DNA from: Gemmatimonadota bacterium
Lineage (GTDB): Bacteria; Gemmatimonadota; Gemmatimonadetes; Gemmatimonadales; Gemmatimonadaceae
Direction of reading: 5' to 3'
Assembly (NCBI GenBank): GCA_028287235.1
Contig: JAQBQB010000008.1
Coordinates: 122,086-186,085, forward strand
Length of the DNA stretch: 64,000 nt
The notes beneath the pieces are model-generated. The model did not search any database and was not told where the DNA came from. It saw only the letters and a program-made list of their open reading frames with translations. This document shows positions 1-10,427 of the stretch, in pieces; positions within the stretch are counted from its first letter, which is position 1, and each line of letters begins with the position of its first letter. A program made the position numbers and the translations under genes.

Positions 1-562
1 ACGTGTCGAACAGCTGCTTGACCATGACCGTGGCGCCGGTATGGTGCTGGATCATGTCGCGGAGAAAGAGCTTGTCGAACTCCGCGCCGCGCGCCGCGTC
101 GAGCTGTTTCATCTGCTCGTCGGTGAGCATCCCCGGCATGAGCATCTCGTGCTCCATGCCATCCATCTTCATCGTCATTGCCATGGGGCGCGCATCGGGC
201 ACCGGTTGCTGGCGGGCGCGCAGCCACTGCTGCATGGTGCCGATCTCGTCCTGCTGCGCATTGATGATTCGCTCGGCGAGTCGCAGCACGGCGGGGCTCG
301 CGCCGTGCGTGGGGGCCCAGCGCGAGATGATGATGGCCTGGGCGTGATGGCCGATCATCGACGACATGAAATGGATGTCGGCGGCGGTGTACGCGTAGCG
401 CGCGCTGTCGGCGCGTGCTTTGGCGATGGCGGCCGGAGTGGCCAAGCGGCCGGCGGTTGCGGGGTCGGGCGCCGTGGCGGGAGTCGCGCCGGGATGTGCG
501 CCGCAACCGCCGACGGCGAGCGCGCCGAGCAACGCCAGCGGTAGGCGATGACGCATTCGCAT
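1..562 (-). CDS. DUF305 family lipoprotein, 3' end cut by window edge
   Basis: This reads leftward from an ATG at 562 and runs off the window, so the C-terminus is missing; 187 residues are visible. The N-terminus has two arginines and a histidine, a hydrophobic stretch, and a Cys after Val-Gly-Gly, a plausible lipobox, so I expect an exported lipoprotein. The body carries the two paired-histidine signatures of DUF305 proteins: MIGHHAQAI about residue 70 and DMIQHHTGA about residue 170, with a Met-rich stretch (MAMTMKMDGMEHEMLM) between them. The His/Met richness suggests metal contact, possibly copper, but that is inference. A second in-frame ATG at 556 would remove only two residues. It is divergent from the amidohydrolase starting at 675. 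Confidence 0.85.
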   Translation of the reverse strand, partial: MRMRHRLPLALLGALAVGGCGAHPGATPATAPDPATAGRLATPAAIAKARADSARYAYTAADIHFMSSMIGHHAQAIIISRWAPTHGASPAVLRLAERIINAQQDEIGTMQQWLRARQQPVPDARPMAMTMKMDGMEHEMLMPGMLTDEQMKQLDAARGAEFDKLFLRDMIQHHTGATVMVKQLFDT

Positions 563-674
563 CGTTGGAATCTGTTCCGGAGCGCACGAAACGTCCATAC
601 GGCGCCTGTCCAACAGGAGTGGAATTGGATACTTTCGCGGCTCCCCAGCCAAGCGTTTTTCCAGGAGCATCGTC

Positions 675-2459
675 TTGCCAAATACTGCGCCGGATCGATT
701 ATCAGTACGTTCGAGAAGATCCCTCGTCGCGTTGCTCGTCGGGACGACACTGGTGCGCGGGGTGAGCGGTCAATCGCCTGATATCGTTCTCGTCAACGGC
801 AAGGTGATCACCGTGGACGCGAACGATCGCATCGCGCAAGCGGTGGCAATTCGCGGGGATCGCATCGTCGCCGTAGGTACCAACGCCGAGGTGCGCGCGC
901 TCGCCGGTTCGCGCACGCAGACGATCGACCTCGGCGGACGCACGCTGACGCCCGGATTGCTCGACGCCCACAACCACTTCAGCTCGAGCGGCGCCGATCT
1001 GCAGTCGGTGGTCGATCTCAGCTATCCGGCCGCGAAGAACATGGCCGACGTCGCGGCGCTCGTGGGTGCGCGCGTGAAGGCCGCGGCGCCCGGCGCATGG
1101 GTCAGCGGCCGTGGGTGGGACGAAGGAAAGCTGGCCGAGCACCGGTTGATTACCGCGAAGGATCTCGATGCCGTGTCGCCGAACAATCCCGTGTATCTCA
1201 CCAACACGACGGGCCACTACGGCGTCGCCAACAGCGCGGCGATGAAGCTGGCGAATCTCACCAAGGATTCGCGCGACCCGCCGTCGGGCACGATCGACCG
1301 CTATCCCGACGGTACGCCCACCGGCGTGCTCAAGGAGTCGGCGCAGGGGCTCGTGCGACGGCTCGTTCCGCCGCGCGCCGAGACCGATTTCGACCAGGGC
1401 ATTCGCGAGATGGCGAAGGCCTTCAACGCCGAAGGGATGACCGGTCTCAAGGATCCGGCGATCAACAGCACCCAGTGGGCCGCTTACAAGCGAGTGCTCG
1501 CCGACAGCGCGCTCACCGTACGCGTGTTCGCGCTCTGGCTGGGCGGCAACAGCACGGCGAATGCGCAGCGCGTGATCGCCGAGCACGCGGCGACGACGAA
1601 GCCATATCAGAGCACGGGCGACGACCGGCTGATTTCGGGCGGCATCAAGCTGTACATCGACGGCAGCGGCGGTGCGCGCACGGCGTGGCTGTACGACGAG
1701 TGGAACAAGAACCAGTCGGAGACGGACACCGGCAACCGCGGCTACCCGGCGTCGAACCCGGACACGATTCGCGTGCTCATCCGCATGTTCCACGACGCCG
1801 GCTTCCACGTGAGCGCGCACGCGATCGGCGACAAGGCGATCGACTGGCTGGTGGACAGCTACGCACAGGCGATGCGCGAGCATCCGATTTCCGGGCTGCG
1901 GCACGGCATCATCCACGCGAACATTCCGACCGATCACGCAATCGACGTGATGGCCGATCTGCAGCACAAATACGACGCGGGGTATCCTGAGCCGTCGGCA
2001 ACGTTCACCTGGTGGCTGGGCGATTCGTACGCCGGGAACTTCGGCGTGGAGCGGTCGAAGCGGCTCAACCCGTTCGCCACGTATCTAAAGAAGGGAATGA
2101 TCTGGGCGAACGGCTCGGACTTCAGCGTGACCCCGTTCGCGGCGCGCTACGGCATCTGGTCGGCGGTGGCGCGGCAGACGCTGCTCGGGCAGTACGGCGA
2201 TCCGTTTGGCCGTGCGGAATCGGTCGACGTGCACGTCGCGCTCGAGGCGGTGACGATCTGGGCGGCCCGGCAGATGTTTCTGGAGAAGAAAATCGGATCG
2301 GTGGAGGTGGGGAAGTATGCCGATCTCGCCGTCTGGGATCGCGATTTCTATACGGTGCCGACGGACGGCCTGAAGGATGCGAAGTGTGTATTGACGGTGT
2401 TCAATGGAAAGGTGGTGTATGGCGATCCGCGGCAGTTGGGGCCACGGGGAGGGCAGTGA
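675..2459 (+). CDS. Exported YtcJ-type amidohydrolase (Amidohydro_3)
   Basis: Metal-dependent hydrolase of the amidohydrolase superfamily, 594 aa. A TTG start at 675 is preceded by CAGGAG (662-667) at good spacing. The first ~32 residues form a signal peptide ending at VSGQ. The small N-terminal beta domain (DIVLVNGKVITVD) leads into the TIM barrel; the metal-binding H-x-H lies in LLDAHNHF (His99, His101), later His residues in HVSAHAIGDKA, and the catalytic Asp in the YtcJ-style ANGSDFSVTPF. The C-terminal ADLAVWDRDF segment completes the beta sandwich. Substrate cannot be read from sequence; characterised relatives act on N-substituted formamides or related amides. Phosphoglucomutase follows 36 bp downstream but seems functionally unrelated. 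Confidence 0.88.
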   Translation: MPNTAPDRLSVRSRRSLVALLVGTTLVRGVSGQSPDIVLVNGKVITVDANDRIAQAVAIRGDRIVAVGTNAEVRALAGSRTQTIDLGGRTLTPGLLDAHNHFSSSGADLQSVVDLSYPAAKNMADVAALVGARVKAAAPGAWVSGRGWDEGKLAEHRLITAKDLDAVSPNNPVYLTNTTGHYGVANSAAMKLANLTKDSRDPPSGTIDRYPDGTPTGVLKESAQGLVRRLVPPRAETDFDQGIREMAKAFNAEGMTGLKDPAINSTQWAAYKRVLADSALTVRVFALWLGGNSTANAQRVIAEHAATTKPYQSTGDDRLISGGIKLYIDGSGGARTAWLYDEWNKNQSETDTGNRGYPASNPDTIRVLIRMFHDAGFHVSAHAIGDKAIDWLVDSYAQAMREHPISGLRHGIIHANIPTDHAIDVMADLQHKYDAGYPEPSATFTWWLGDSYAGNFGVERSKRLNPFATYLKKGMIWANGSDFSVTPFAARYGIWSAVARQTLLGQYGDPFGRAESVDVHVALEAVTIWAARQMFLEKKIGSVEVGKYADLAVWDRDFYTVPTDGLKDAKCVLTVFNGKVVYGDPRQLGPRGGQ

Positions 2460-2495
2460 GTTTCGATCGTCTCGTTCGCGCAGCCGGACTTCCAA

Positions 2496-4148
2496 ATGCC
2501 CGTAAGCCCCTTCGCCGGAAAGCCGGCGACGCAATCGATGCTGGTCAACGTGCCGCGACTGGTCACCGCGTATTACGCGGAACGACCGGACGCCGGCGTA
2601 GCGGCGCAGCGCGTGTCGTTTGGCACGTCGGGACATCGCGGCACGTCGATCGAGTGCTCATTCAACGACGCGCACATCGCGGCGATCACGCAGGCGATCT
2701 GCGAGTATCGCGCGCGGCAGGGCATCACCGGGCCGCTGTTCCTCGGCATCGATACGCACGCGCTGTCGGAGCCGGCGTTCGCGTCGGCGCTCGAGGTGCT
2801 CGCCGCGAACGAGGTCGACGTGATGATCGACGACGCCGGCGGCTACACGCCCACACCGGTGGTGTCGCATGCGATTCTCGCCTACAACCGCGGCCGCACG
2901 AGCGGGCTCGCCGACGGCATCGTCGTAACGCCGTCGCACAACCCGCCGCAGGACGGGGGATTCAAGTACAACCCCACGAACGGCGGCCCGGCCGACACGC
3001 AGATCACGAAGTGGGTTCAGGACCGCGCGAACGAGTTCTTGCGTGACGAGCTCAGAGGCGTGCGGCGCATTCCGCTCGCGCGCGCGAGGCGCGCCGCGAC
3101 GACGCACGCGCACGACTACACGAGTGCCTACGTCGCCGATCTCGCGTCGGTCGTCGACATGGACGCCATTCGCGGCGCCACGATCTCACTCGGCGTCGAC
3201 CCGCTCGGCGGCGCGGGCGTGCACTACTGGCCGCGCATCGCCGAGCAGTACCGGCTGCCGCTGACCGTGGTGAGCGACGTCGTCGATCCGACCTTTCGCT
3301 TCATGACGGTCGATTGGGACGGCAAGATCCGCATGGATTGTTCGTCGCCGTACGCAATGCAGCGGCTGATCGGGATGCAGGACCGCTTCGACGTGGCGTG
3401 GGCGTGCGATCCGGATCACGACCGCCACGGCATCGTGGCGCGCAGTGCGGGACTGCTCAACCCCAATCACTATCTCGCCGTCGCGATCGATTACCTGTTC
3501 ACGCATCGGCCCGCGTGGCGCACCGACGCCGGCGTGGGCAAGACGGTGGTGAGCAGCAGCATGATCGATCGCGTGGCCGCGCGACTCGGCCGACGACTCG
3601 CCGAGGTCCCCGTGGGGTTCAAGTGGTTCGTGGACGGACTGGTGAGCGGCTCGCTCGGGTTCGGTGGCGAGGAGAGCGCCGGTGCGTCGTTCCTCCGGCG
3701 CGACGGGCGCGCCTGGTCGACGGACAAGGACGGGCTCATTCTCGGGTTGCTCGCCGCCGAGATGACGGCTGTCACTGGGCGCGATCCGGGCGAGCTCTAT
3801 GCGGGTCTCACGCGAGACTTCGGCGCGCCGGTCTACGAGCGGATCGACGCGCCCGCCACTGCGGCGCAGAAGGCGGCGCTGTCGCGCTTGTCGCCGGAAC
3901 AGATCGAGGCGACGGAGCTCGCCGGCGAGCCGATCACCGCGATGCTCACGACCGCGCCGGGGAGCACCAACGCGATCGGCGGCCTCAAGGTGACGACGGC
4001 CAACGGCTGGTTCGCCGCGCGGCCGTCGGGCACGGAAGAGATTTACAAGCTGTACGCCGAGAGCTTTCTCGGGGATGAGCACCTCGCGCGAATCCAGGCC
4101 GAAGCGCAGGCGATCATCGCGGCGGCGTTCGCGTCGGGCGGAGCATAA
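2496..4148 (+). CDS. pgm: Phosphoglucomutase (alpha-D-glucose phosphate-specific)
   Basis: Interconverts glucose-1-phosphate and glucose-6-phosphate in the cytoplasm, linking glycolysis to glycogen, trehalose and UDP-glucose synthesis. At 550 aa it matches the bacterial Pgm class. All four active-site loops are visible: the phosphoserine loop TPSHNPP (Ser147), the metal loop DPDHDRHG, the sugar loop GGEESAGAS, and the phosphate loop [12 protein letters not shown] near the C-terminus. The N-terminal [11 protein letters not shown] segment is also typical. The ATG at 2496 has no strong Shine-Dalgarno sequence, but no alternative start is better. It lies downstream of the amidohydrolase on the same strand and could be co-transcribed with it. 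Confidence 0.95.
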   Translation: MPVSPFAGKPATQSMLVNVPRLVTAYYAERPDAGVAAQRVSFGTSGHRGTSIECSFNDAHIAAITQAICEYRARQGITGPLFLGIDTHALSEPAFASALEVLAANEVDVMIDDAGGYTPTPVVSHAILAYNRGRTSGLADGIVVTPSHNPPQDGGFKYNPTNGGPADTQITKWVQDRANEFLRDELRGVRRIPLARARRAATTHAHDYTSAYVADLASVVDMDAIRGATISLGVDPLGGAGVHYWPRIAEQYRLPLTVVSDVVDPTFRFMTVDWDGKIRMDCSSPYAMQRLIGMQDRFDVAWACDPDHDRHGIVARSAGLLNPNHYLAVAIDYLFTHRPAWRTDAGVGKTVVSSSMIDRVAARLGRRLAEVPVGFKWFVDGLVSGSLGFGGEESAGASFLRRDGRAWSTDKDGLILGLLAAEMTAVTGRDPGELYAGLTRDFGAPVYERIDAPATAAQKAALSRLSPEQIEATELAGEPITAMLTTAPGSTNAIGGLKVTTANGWFAARPSGTEEIYKLYAESFLGDEHLARIQAEAQAIIAAAFASGGA

Positions 4149-4208
4149 GGGTCTGTAACACCGCGACCCCGGCGGTTCGATTTTCCTGATCGAGTGCCGA
4201 ATCCGGGC

Positions 4209-4248
4209 TTGACGCGATCCAAATGGTAAGTTAGTACTTACGGTAAGT
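4209..4248 (+). promoter_or_regulatory. Candidate promoter and operator of the ArsR/SRPBCC operon
   Basis: TTGACG at 4209-4214 is followed after 17 bases by TAGTAC (4232-4237), a passable -35/-10 pair. Over and after the -10 lies a perfect palindrome ACTTAC-G-GTAAGT (4236-4248) ending one base before the ATG-containing segment, and a third half-site GTAAG sits at 4226-4230. An ArsR dimer bound here would block both polymerase and start codon. There is almost no leader before the ATG at 4250, so translation may be leaderless. Autoregulation is inference from placement. Confidence 0.5.
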
Positions 4249-4249
4249 T

Positions 4250-4561
4250 ATGACTAACCATTCACGCGCGTTCGTCGCCCTCGGCGACCCGACCCGGCAG
4301 GTGATCTTCGAGCGACTCGCGCGGCGCCCCATGCCGGTCGGGAAGCTCGCCGCCGGGCTTGGGGTGACGCGGCCGGCGGTGTCGCAGCATCTCAAGGTGC
4401 TCAAGCACGCCGGTCTCGTGACCGCGCGGCAGGAGGGGACGCGGCGGGTCTACCAGATCGATCCGCGCGGAGTGGAAGCCATGCGAACCTACCTCGATCG
4501 GTTCTGGGATCGAGCCCTTGCCGCGCTCAAGACCGCGGCCGAATCGGAGAGCGACTCATGA
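4250..4561 (+). CDS. ArsR family winged-helix transcriptional regulator
   Basis: A 103-aa DNA-binding repressor. The recognition region reads VGKLAAGLGVTRPAVSQHLKV (about residues 25-45), the helix-turn-helix typical of ArsR/SmtB proteins, followed by the wing VTARQEGTRRVYQI. No metal-binding Cys is present, so it belongs to the non-metal ArsR group commonly paired with an SRPBCC/AHSA1 protein, as here: its stop overlaps the downstream start by four bases (ATGA). The palindrome at 4236-4248 directly before its ATG is the likely operator. The ligand is unknown. Confidence 0.9.
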   Translation: MTNHSRAFVALGDPTRQVIFERLARRPMPVGKLAAGLGVTRPAVSQHLKVLKHAGLVTARQEGTRRVYQIDPRGVEAMRTYLDRFWDRALAALKTAAESESDS

Positions 4562-5055
4562 ACGCAGGCCCAACCACGATGACCGAGCCCGAGAACAGCC
4601 TCGAACCCGTCCGAAAGCAGATCGTGATCGACGCACCGCAGGAGCATGTCTTCAAGGTCTTCACACGCGACATCGACACGTGGTGGCCGCGGCAGCATCA
4701 CATCGGCACGTCCCCGCTCGAGCGCGCGATGCTCGAACCGCGCCAGGGCGGACGGTGGTACGCGATCAACAAAGACGGCAGCGAGTGCGACACGGGCACG
4801 GTGCTCGTGTGGGAGCCGCCCCGCCGCCTGGTGTTGGCGTGGCAGATCACGGGAGACTGGCAGTACGATCCGAACTTCGTCACCGAGGTCGAGGTGACGT
4901 TCACCGCCGAAGGGCCGCGGAAGACGCGCGTGGACCTCGAGCATCGGAATCTCGAGCGCTATGGCGCCAGCGCCGCGAAGCTGCGGAAGGGGATCGACGC
5001 GCCCGACGGTTGGGGGCTCATCTTGCAGCGGCTTGCGAACGCTGCTGGGCAGTAA
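4558..5055 (+). CDS. SRPBCC (AHSA1-like) domain protein
   Basis: A 165-aa protein with the START/Bet v1-like fold of the AHSA1 group. Visible family features are an opening KQIVIDAPQEHVFKVFT strand-helix segment, WWPRQHHIG, the central GGRWYAIN strand, and a late PDGWGLILQRL helix. Proteins of this type bind small hydrophobic ligands; no enzymatic motif is evident. It is translationally coupled to the ArsR regulator through an ATGA overlap, so the two probably form a sensor/response pair. It ends just before a bidirectional hairpin. Confidence 0.85.
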   Translation: MNAGPTTMTEPENSLEPVRKQIVIDAPQEHVFKVFTRDIDTWWPRQHHIGTSPLERAMLEPRQGGRWYAINKDGSECDTGTVLVWEPPRRLVLAWQITGDWQYDPNFVTEVEVTFTAEGPRKTRVDLEHRNLERYGASAAKLRKGIDAPDGWGLILQRLANAAGQ

Positions 5056-5061
5056 CGAGAC

Positions 5062-5114
5062 GGGAGAGAGGAGGAGAGAGCAGCGCATTGTCCACTCTCT
5101 CCTCTCCTCACTCC
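5062..5114. terminator. GA/CT-rich imperfect hairpin between convergent genes
   Basis: GGGAGAGAGGAGGAGAGAG (5062-5080) faces an imperfect complement at 5094-5114 (CTCTCTCCTCTCCTC then ACTCCC). It lies exactly between two convergent genes and could terminate both transcripts. There is no T tract, so the call is tentative. Confidence 0.4.
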
Positions 5115-5121
5115 CACTCGC

Positions 5122-7683
5122 TCATTTCTTTGGATCGAGGATCTCCCCGATCCGATGCTCCGCGCCCTGGAGATGCAAGGTGGTCTCCCGGTCGCCGGCC
5201 TTCGGTGTGGCGCGACGCACGTCGTTGCGCAGCGTCACCAGCTCGCCGCGCAGTTGCGAGCGCGCATCCTCCGACAGCGGTTCGATGCGAATGCCGAGTG
5301 CCGCAAACAACGCGGCGTTCGGGTTCGGTGCCGCGGAGGCGTTGAGCTTGCGATCGACCTGCGTCAGATAATTCATCTGCAGCGCGCGCCGGTAGGCGTC
5401 GATCGTTGGGCGCGACTCGGCGAGCTCGGACCAGATGCCACTGCGCATGTCGTCGAGCATCGCGCCGAGCGTGTAGACGTTCTTGCCGCGCAGCGCCTCG
5501 CCCTCGAGCAGGCGGTTCATGCGCTGATCGTCGAGCAGCGCAGTGAGCACGCGGCCCTGCGCGTTGCCGACGCGGGTGAGCATGCCGCCCGCCTCGATGC
5601 GCGCCGCGATCTCGGGATGGATGAGATACCCAGGCGTCTTGAACACTTTGTCGTTGAGAAAACGCATCGCTTCGACCTGGCGCGCCTTCGAGAGCGGCGT
5701 GTAGACCGGACCGCTCTGGCTGCCCGACTTGTACTGCACCGCCGCGCCGCCGATCACGGTCACGGGATGTGCGGCTTCCGTCGCCCACTGACCGACGGTG
5801 CGATCGTAGAGCTCCTTGAGCAAATCGTTATCTTCGCCCTGGCGCGTGCCGGTCTGCAGCACGTAACCCATCACGCGCTCGATGTTCTTGAAGCCGTAGC
5901 CGGTGGACTTCACCGGATCGGCGTCGCCGACCGCTTCGCTCTGCGTACCGAAGCCGCCCGCCGCGTTGTTGCCGGAGAAGCGCAGCCAGGGAACGGTGTC
6001 CTGCATCCGCAGCCACGACTCGAGCACGGGACGCTCGGCCTCCGGCGTGGGCGCGTTGGGAATTTCCTTGTAGCCGTACATGATCGTGTACTTGTCCCAT
6101 GGGCCGACGCGGGGAAGAATGTCTTCCAGCGCGACGTGATCCTCGGGCTGCGCCACGTAGTTCATGCGCGAGTAGTCCATGACGCTCGGGCTGTGTCCCA
6201 TCGTGTGCGTCCACGTGGCGCTGCGCACGCTGTCGGCGGGATACGTCGAGCTGCCGATCTGATCGTGCTGCAGGCCAATGGTGTGACCCACTTCATGCGC
6301 GACGAGAAATTCCATCAGCCGTCCCATCAACGAGTCAGGGAAGGGAATGGTGCGGGCGCGCGGATCGACTTGCGCGGCCTGGGTGAAATACCAGTTCTGG
6401 CCGAGGCTGATGAGGTTGTGGAAGATGCGCGAGGAGCCGTTGAGGATCTCGCCCGTGCGCGGATCGCTGACGTGCGGCCCGACTGAGTTTTCGACGGTGG
6501 ACGGAAGCCAGCGGACCATGGTGTGGCGAATGTCGTCGGGCGACCAGTCGGGATCGTTGGCCGGCGGATCGGCGGCGACGATGCCGTCCTTGAAGCCGGC
6601 CGCCTCGAACGCGGGTTGCCAATCGGTGATCGCCTTCCGCATCCACGGCTTGAGCCAATCGGGCGTGTTCGGATCGACGTAGTAGGTGATCGGTTTCTTG
6701 GGGTAGCACAGATTGCCGACGCGGCGGTCGGAGCACTCGAGGCGCCAGCGCGTCACGAACTCGCGCGTGGCGGTGCGCTGCTCGTTGGTGCCAAAGTCCA
6801 CGGTGCGCACGCTGAACAGCCCGGAGCGCTCGTCGGCGCGACGGGTGCGCATCGGCACTTCGGGTAGGCGCACGATGCTCCAGTGCGCGAGCACGCTCTG
6901 CGCGGCGCTCTGCTGTCCGGGCAGCACAATACCGCCTCGGCCGCCCGCTGGAGCGGGAATACCCGTCTGTGTGGCTTCGATCTCGACGTTGTCCGGAAAC
7001 GCGAGCGCGCGCTCGACGTACGAGCGGGTCGGATCGATCGTGCCCCGAATCGCCGCGAGCTCTGGCACGGCGGTCGTGAAGAGCCGTGTCACGTCGACCA
7101 CGGCCGCGCTGTCGGGGCCGTAGGTGTCGACGTTCAACACGGCGATGATCGGCCCGTAATTCGAGTTCTGCACGGCGCGATAGACGGACAGCGTGGTATC
7201 GGCGGTGACGGCGAACGACGGCGAGCGAAGGACGACGCGATTGCCGTTCCGCTCCCAGCGCAAGGTGCGTTCGCCGAACTCGTCGCCCGCGTACTCACCG
7301 AAGCCGCCACCACCAGGAGTGGGGTTCGACGCCGCGGCGCGCGCGAAGCGGCCGACGACGAGCATGTCCTTGTTCAACTCGCGACTAGGGATCTCGAAAT
7401 ACAGCCGGTCGCCGACGCGGTGCACGGCGAACATCCCGCGCCGGGTTTTCGCGTCGGCGGTGATGACGCGGTTGTATGGGCGCGGCTGGGTCGCCGTGAG
7501 CGGCGCGCCACCGCGGCCACCACCGGCCGTTGAATCGCCGGGAACGGGCTGTGGAGCTGCTGGCGGGGCGTTGGTGGCGCGCGCCGGCTGCGGGACGGGC
7601 GTCACCGGCGCCGGCGCGGGCGTGGAAGGAGAGCACGCCGCGATTCCCACGGCGGCGATCAGTATGGCGGAACGGTTCTGCAT
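5122..7683 (-). CDS. Zinc-dependent metalloprotease with DUF5117/DUF5118-type N-terminal region, copy 1
   Basis: A large (853 aa) exported protease. The N-terminus has a short hydrophobic segment ending IAACSPS, a lipobox-like site, then a Pro/Ala-rich linker (about residues 20-70). The zinc site is [11 protein letters not shown] near residue 460, the extended HExxHxxGxxH of metzincin-like enzymes, followed by [14 protein letters not shown], which supplies the Met-turn. This architecture is familiar from secreted proteases of Gemmatimonadota, Acidobacteriota and Bacteroidota; natural substrates are unknown. A second copy with the same layout is at 10,617-13,163. It lies downstream of the ADOP permease on the same strand with about 106 bp between. 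Confidence 0.88.
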   Translation of the reverse strand: MQNRSAILIAAVGIAACSPSTPAPAPVTPVPQPARATNAPPAAPQPVPGDSTAGGGRGGAPLTATQPRPYNRVITADAKTRRGMFAVHRVGDRLYFEIPSRELNKDMLVVGRFARAAASNPTPGGGGFGEYAGDEFGERTLRWERNGNRVVLRSPSFAVTADTTLSVYRAVQNSNYGPIIAVLNVDTYGPDSAAVVDVTRLFTTAVPELAAIRGTIDPTRSYVERALAFPDNVEIEATQTGIPAPAGGRGGIVLPGQQSAAQSVLAHWSIVRLPEVPMRTRRADERSGLFSVRTVDFGTNEQRTATREFVTRWRLECSDRRVGNLCYPKKPITYYVDPNTPDWLKPWMRKAITDWQPAFEAAGFKDGIVAADPPANDPDWSPDDIRHTMVRWLPSTVENSVGPHVSDPRTGEILNGSSRIFHNLISLGQNWYFTQAAQVDPRARTIPFPDSLMGRLMEFLVAHEVGHTIGLQHDQIGSSTYPADSVRSATWTHTMGHSPSVMDYSRMNYVAQPEDHVALEDILPRVGPWDKYTIMYGYKEIPNAPTPEAERPVLESWLRMQDTVPWLRFSGNNAAGGFGTQSEAVGDADPVKSTGYGFKNIERVMGYVLQTGTRQGEDNDLLKELYDRTVGQWATEAAHPVTVIGGAAVQYKSGSQSGPVYTPLSKARQVEAMRFLNDKVFKTPGYLIHPEIAARIEAGGMLTRVGNAQGRVLTALLDDQRMNRLLEGEALRGKNVYTLGAMLDDMRSGIWSELAESRPTIDAYRRALQMNYLTQVDRKLNASAAPNPNAALFAALGIRIEPLSEDARSQLRGELVTLRNDVRRATPKAGDRETTLHLQGAEHRIGEILDPKK

Positions 7684-7789
7684 GGAGTCGGCGGGCCGAG
7701 GGATCGGAGGATCGGACGATTCCTACCGAATATGGCCCGCGGGCAGAGGCGGCGATACGGGCACCCAAGCCGACTGGGAACGGATCGCG

Positions 7790-10282
7790 CTACTCGTACC
7801 GCAACGCCTGCATCGGATCGACCTTCGAGGCCTTGAGCGCGGGGACGAATCCGGCTCCCAATGCGACGACCGCCAACACCACGATCGCGCCGCCGAAGAC
7901 GACCGGATCGTACCCCTGCAGGTTATAGAGCAGCGACTTCGCGCCGCGGCCGAGGGCCAGCGCGGCGATGATGCCGATGACGCATCCCACGATCGTCATC
8001 ATGCCGACCTGCTTCATCACCATGCCGCGCACCGTACGCGCGTCGGCGCCGAGTGCCATGCGGACGCCGATCTCGCGCGTGCGCTGTGCCACCGAGTAGG
8101 CGAGGACGCCGTAGAGACCGACCGCGGCGAGCAGCGTCGCGAGCGCCGCGAATGCGGCGGAGAGCGTGCTGATCATGCGGTCCATGAACACGTTGTCCTT
8201 CACCTGCTGCGGCAACGTCTTGAGATTCTCGACCGGCAGATTCGGGTCGAGCGAGTGGACCACGCCCGGAATCGCCCGTAACACCTGCGTCGGATCGCCC
8301 GCCGCTTTCACGTAGAAGCTCATCGAGCCCACGGTGGTGTCCTGCCGGTAGGGCACCACGAACATCGGCGGGATCTCCTGCTTCACCTGGGAGTACTTCG
8401 CGTCCTTGATCAGGCCCACGATCTGGAGGTTCAACGAATCGTTGCCGCCGCTCCCCATGAACTTGCCCACGGCGTCGCGTCCGAGCCCGAATTTCTTGGC
8501 GAACGCCTCGTTGACCATCGCGACTCTCGACGCGCCGGCGACGTCCGACGCCGTGAACTCCCGTCCGTTCAGCACCGGAATGCCGAGCGTGCGGAAGTAG
8601 CCCGGACCCACTTCGTTGAACCGCGCGTTCGCGTCGGTGTCGGGTCCCTTCTTGAAGCCCTGAACCGACACGTCGCTGCCCCAGTTGTCGCCGGCGAGCA
8701 CGGGTACCCGCCCGCCCGACACGCCGCTCACGCCCGGAATGGAGCCGAGCTCCTGCTCGAGCCGCACGAAGAACTGCCCCGATCGCGCGTGCGTATAGCC
8801 GTTCAGCTCGGGGGACACGCCGAAGACCACGACGTTTTCAGTCTTGAGGCCCAGGTCCACGCGGCTGACGTTGAGCAAACTCTTGACGAACAAGCCCGCC
8901 GACACGAGCAGCGCCATGGACAGCGCGATCTGCGCCGTGACGAGCGAAGTCCGGAAGCGCGCCGCCGCGCGCGCGCCGGCGAGCTTGCCCGAGCCGGCGC
9001 GGAGCGTCGTCACGAGGTCGGGCTTCGTGCTCTGCAGGGCGGGGAAAAGGCCGAAGAGCAACCCTGTGCCGAGGGACATCGCCGCGGCGAAGGCCACGAC
9101 GTTCCAGCGCAGCTCGAGGTGGACGAACGAGCCCGCGTCGACGGGAAGGAGCTGCATCAGCGCGATGAGCGTCCAGTGCGCGACGAGCAGGCTCACGAGG
9201 CCGCCAATCACGGCGAGCAAACAGGATTCGGTGAGCAGCTGCACGAGGATCTGCCGGCGCGTCGCGCCCAGCGAGAGGCGCACGGCCATCTCCGTGGTGC
9301 GGCCCGCGGCGCGCGCCAGCAGGAGATTCGCGATGTTCGCGCAGGCGATGAGCAGCACGATGCCGGTGATCGCGAACAGCAGCGTGAGCGGCGTGCGCGT
9401 CTCCTTGTGGATGGAGCTCTGTCCACGCCGGCCGTCGGCGAGCGCAATCTCCTTGGCTTTGAACTTCACCATCGTCTGCGCGCTCATTCCCTTCTGCAGC
9501 GGCGCTTCGACGTCGGCGAGGATCGGCTTGTACACGGCGTTCGCCGCCTTCGCCGCCTGCTCCATCGTTACGCCGGGCTTGAGGCGGGCGAAGAGATAGG
9601 CCCAATACGACCGGCGATTCTTGAAGCCGTCGAAGCCGGGCGACATGACGCCGCGCATCGAGATGGGCACGTACACGTTCGGGTTCACGCCCAGCGTGGT
9701 GCCCTCGAACCCTTTGGGCGCCACACCGATGATCGTCATCGTCTGCCCGTTGATGATCATCTTCTGATCGATCACTTTCGGGTCGGCGCCCAGTTTGTTC
9801 TCCCAGTACGAGTAGCTCAATACGGTCACGAAGTGCGCGCCGATGGTCTGGTCGTCGTTCTTCGTGAACAGCCGGCCGAGGGCGGGCTGCACGCCGAGGA
9901 CGGGGAAGTAGGAGCCCGACACGAGCATCCCGTCGCCGTTCAACGTCTGGTTGTTGTACGCGACGTTCGCCCCGAACGCGCGGTGGGCGGCCACGCTGAA
10001 GCCCGTACGCTCGGCTTCGAGATCGCGGAACATGGGATAGCTGAAGACTTCGTCACACCCGCCGGCCTGACTGCACGACTGCGACCCGGGGTTCGGGCCC
10101 GGTGCGCTGAGGTTGACCAGCTGCTCGGGGCGCGACACGGGCAGCGGTTGCAGGAGCATCTGGTCGAACAGCGAGAAGATGGCCGCGTTGGCGCCGATGC
10201 CGAGCGCTAGCGACAGCACCGCCACGATCGTGACGAACGGCGTCTTGAAGAGCGTGCGGAGGGCGAGCTTCAGGTTCAGCAT
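7790..10282 (-). CDS. ADOP-type ABC transporter permease (MacB_PCD and FtsX domains)
   Basis: An 830-aa inner-membrane protein with two MacB-like periplasmic domains and two FtsX transmembrane units. The first helix starts directly after the N-terminus (FVTIVAVLSLALGIGANAAIF); further helices occur about residues 300-440 (LLFAITGIVLLIACANIANLLL) and at the C-terminus (LAALATLLAAVGLYGVLAYSV). TREIGVRMALGA is the usual FtsX cytoplasmic motif. No ATPase gene is in the window, which is common for this lineage-expanded permease class. It probably acts in envelope export or lipoprotein handling; cargo is unknown. The downstream metalloprotease gene may be co-transcribed. Confidence 0.9.
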   Translation of the reverse strand: MLNLKLALRTLFKTPFVTIVAVLSLALGIGANAAIFSLFDQMLLQPLPVSRPEQLVNLSAPGPNPGSQSCSQAGGCDEVFSYPMFRDLEAERTGFSVAAHRAFGANVAYNNQTLNGDGMLVSGSYFPVLGVQPALGRLFTKNDDQTIGAHFVTVLSYSYWENKLGADPKVIDQKMIINGQTMTIIGVAPKGFEGTTLGVNPNVYVPISMRGVMSPGFDGFKNRRSYWAYLFARLKPGVTMEQAAKAANAVYKPILADVEAPLQKGMSAQTMVKFKAKEIALADGRRGQSSIHKETRTPLTLLFAITGIVLLIACANIANLLLARAAGRTTEMAVRLSLGATRRQILVQLLTESCLLAVIGGLVSLLVAHWTLIALMQLLPVDAGSFVHLELRWNVVAFAAAMSLGTGLLFGLFPALQSTKPDLVTTLRAGSGKLAGARAAARFRTSLVTAQIALSMALLVSAGLFVKSLLNVSRVDLGLKTENVVVFGVSPELNGYTHARSGQFFVRLEQELGSIPGVSGVSGGRVPVLAGDNWGSDVSVQGFKKGPDTDANARFNEVGPGYFRTLGIPVLNGREFTASDVAGASRVAMVNEAFAKKFGLGRDAVGKFMGSGGNDSLNLQIVGLIKDAKYSQVKQEIPPMFVVPYRQDTTVGSMSFYVKAAGDPTQVLRAIPGVVHSLDPNLPVENLKTLPQQVKDNVFMDRMISTLSAAFAALATLLAAVGLYGVLAYSVAQRTREIGVRMALGADARTVRGMVMKQVGMMTIVGCVIGIIAALALGRGAKSLLYNLQGYDPVVFGGAIVVLAVVALGAGFVPALKASKVDPMQALRYE

Positions 10283-10374
10283 GAGGATCTCGGGGGCGTG
10301 ATGGCGTCCGCGGTCCTACGGGCGCGGGCGGGTGCAGGTTCCAGGGATTAGATGTTCGCAGCGGGCAAAGAGTT

Positions 10375-10407
10375 GGGGCCGCTCCGTCATTTCGACGAAG
10401 CGGCCCC
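10375..10407. repeat. Strong hairpin GGGGCCGCT...AGCGGCCCC
   Basis: GGGGCCGCT (10375-10383) pairs exactly with AGCGGCCCC (10399-10407), and the interior CGTC/GACG extends the stem after a single mismatch, leaving a five-base loop. It lies between the ADOP permease start and the family 1 repeat, within the only gene-free stretch over 300 bases (10,283-10,616). There is no T run on either side, so terminator function is uncertain. Confidence 0.6.
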
Positions 10408-10427
10408 TGGTGGTGGCGAGGAATTAT

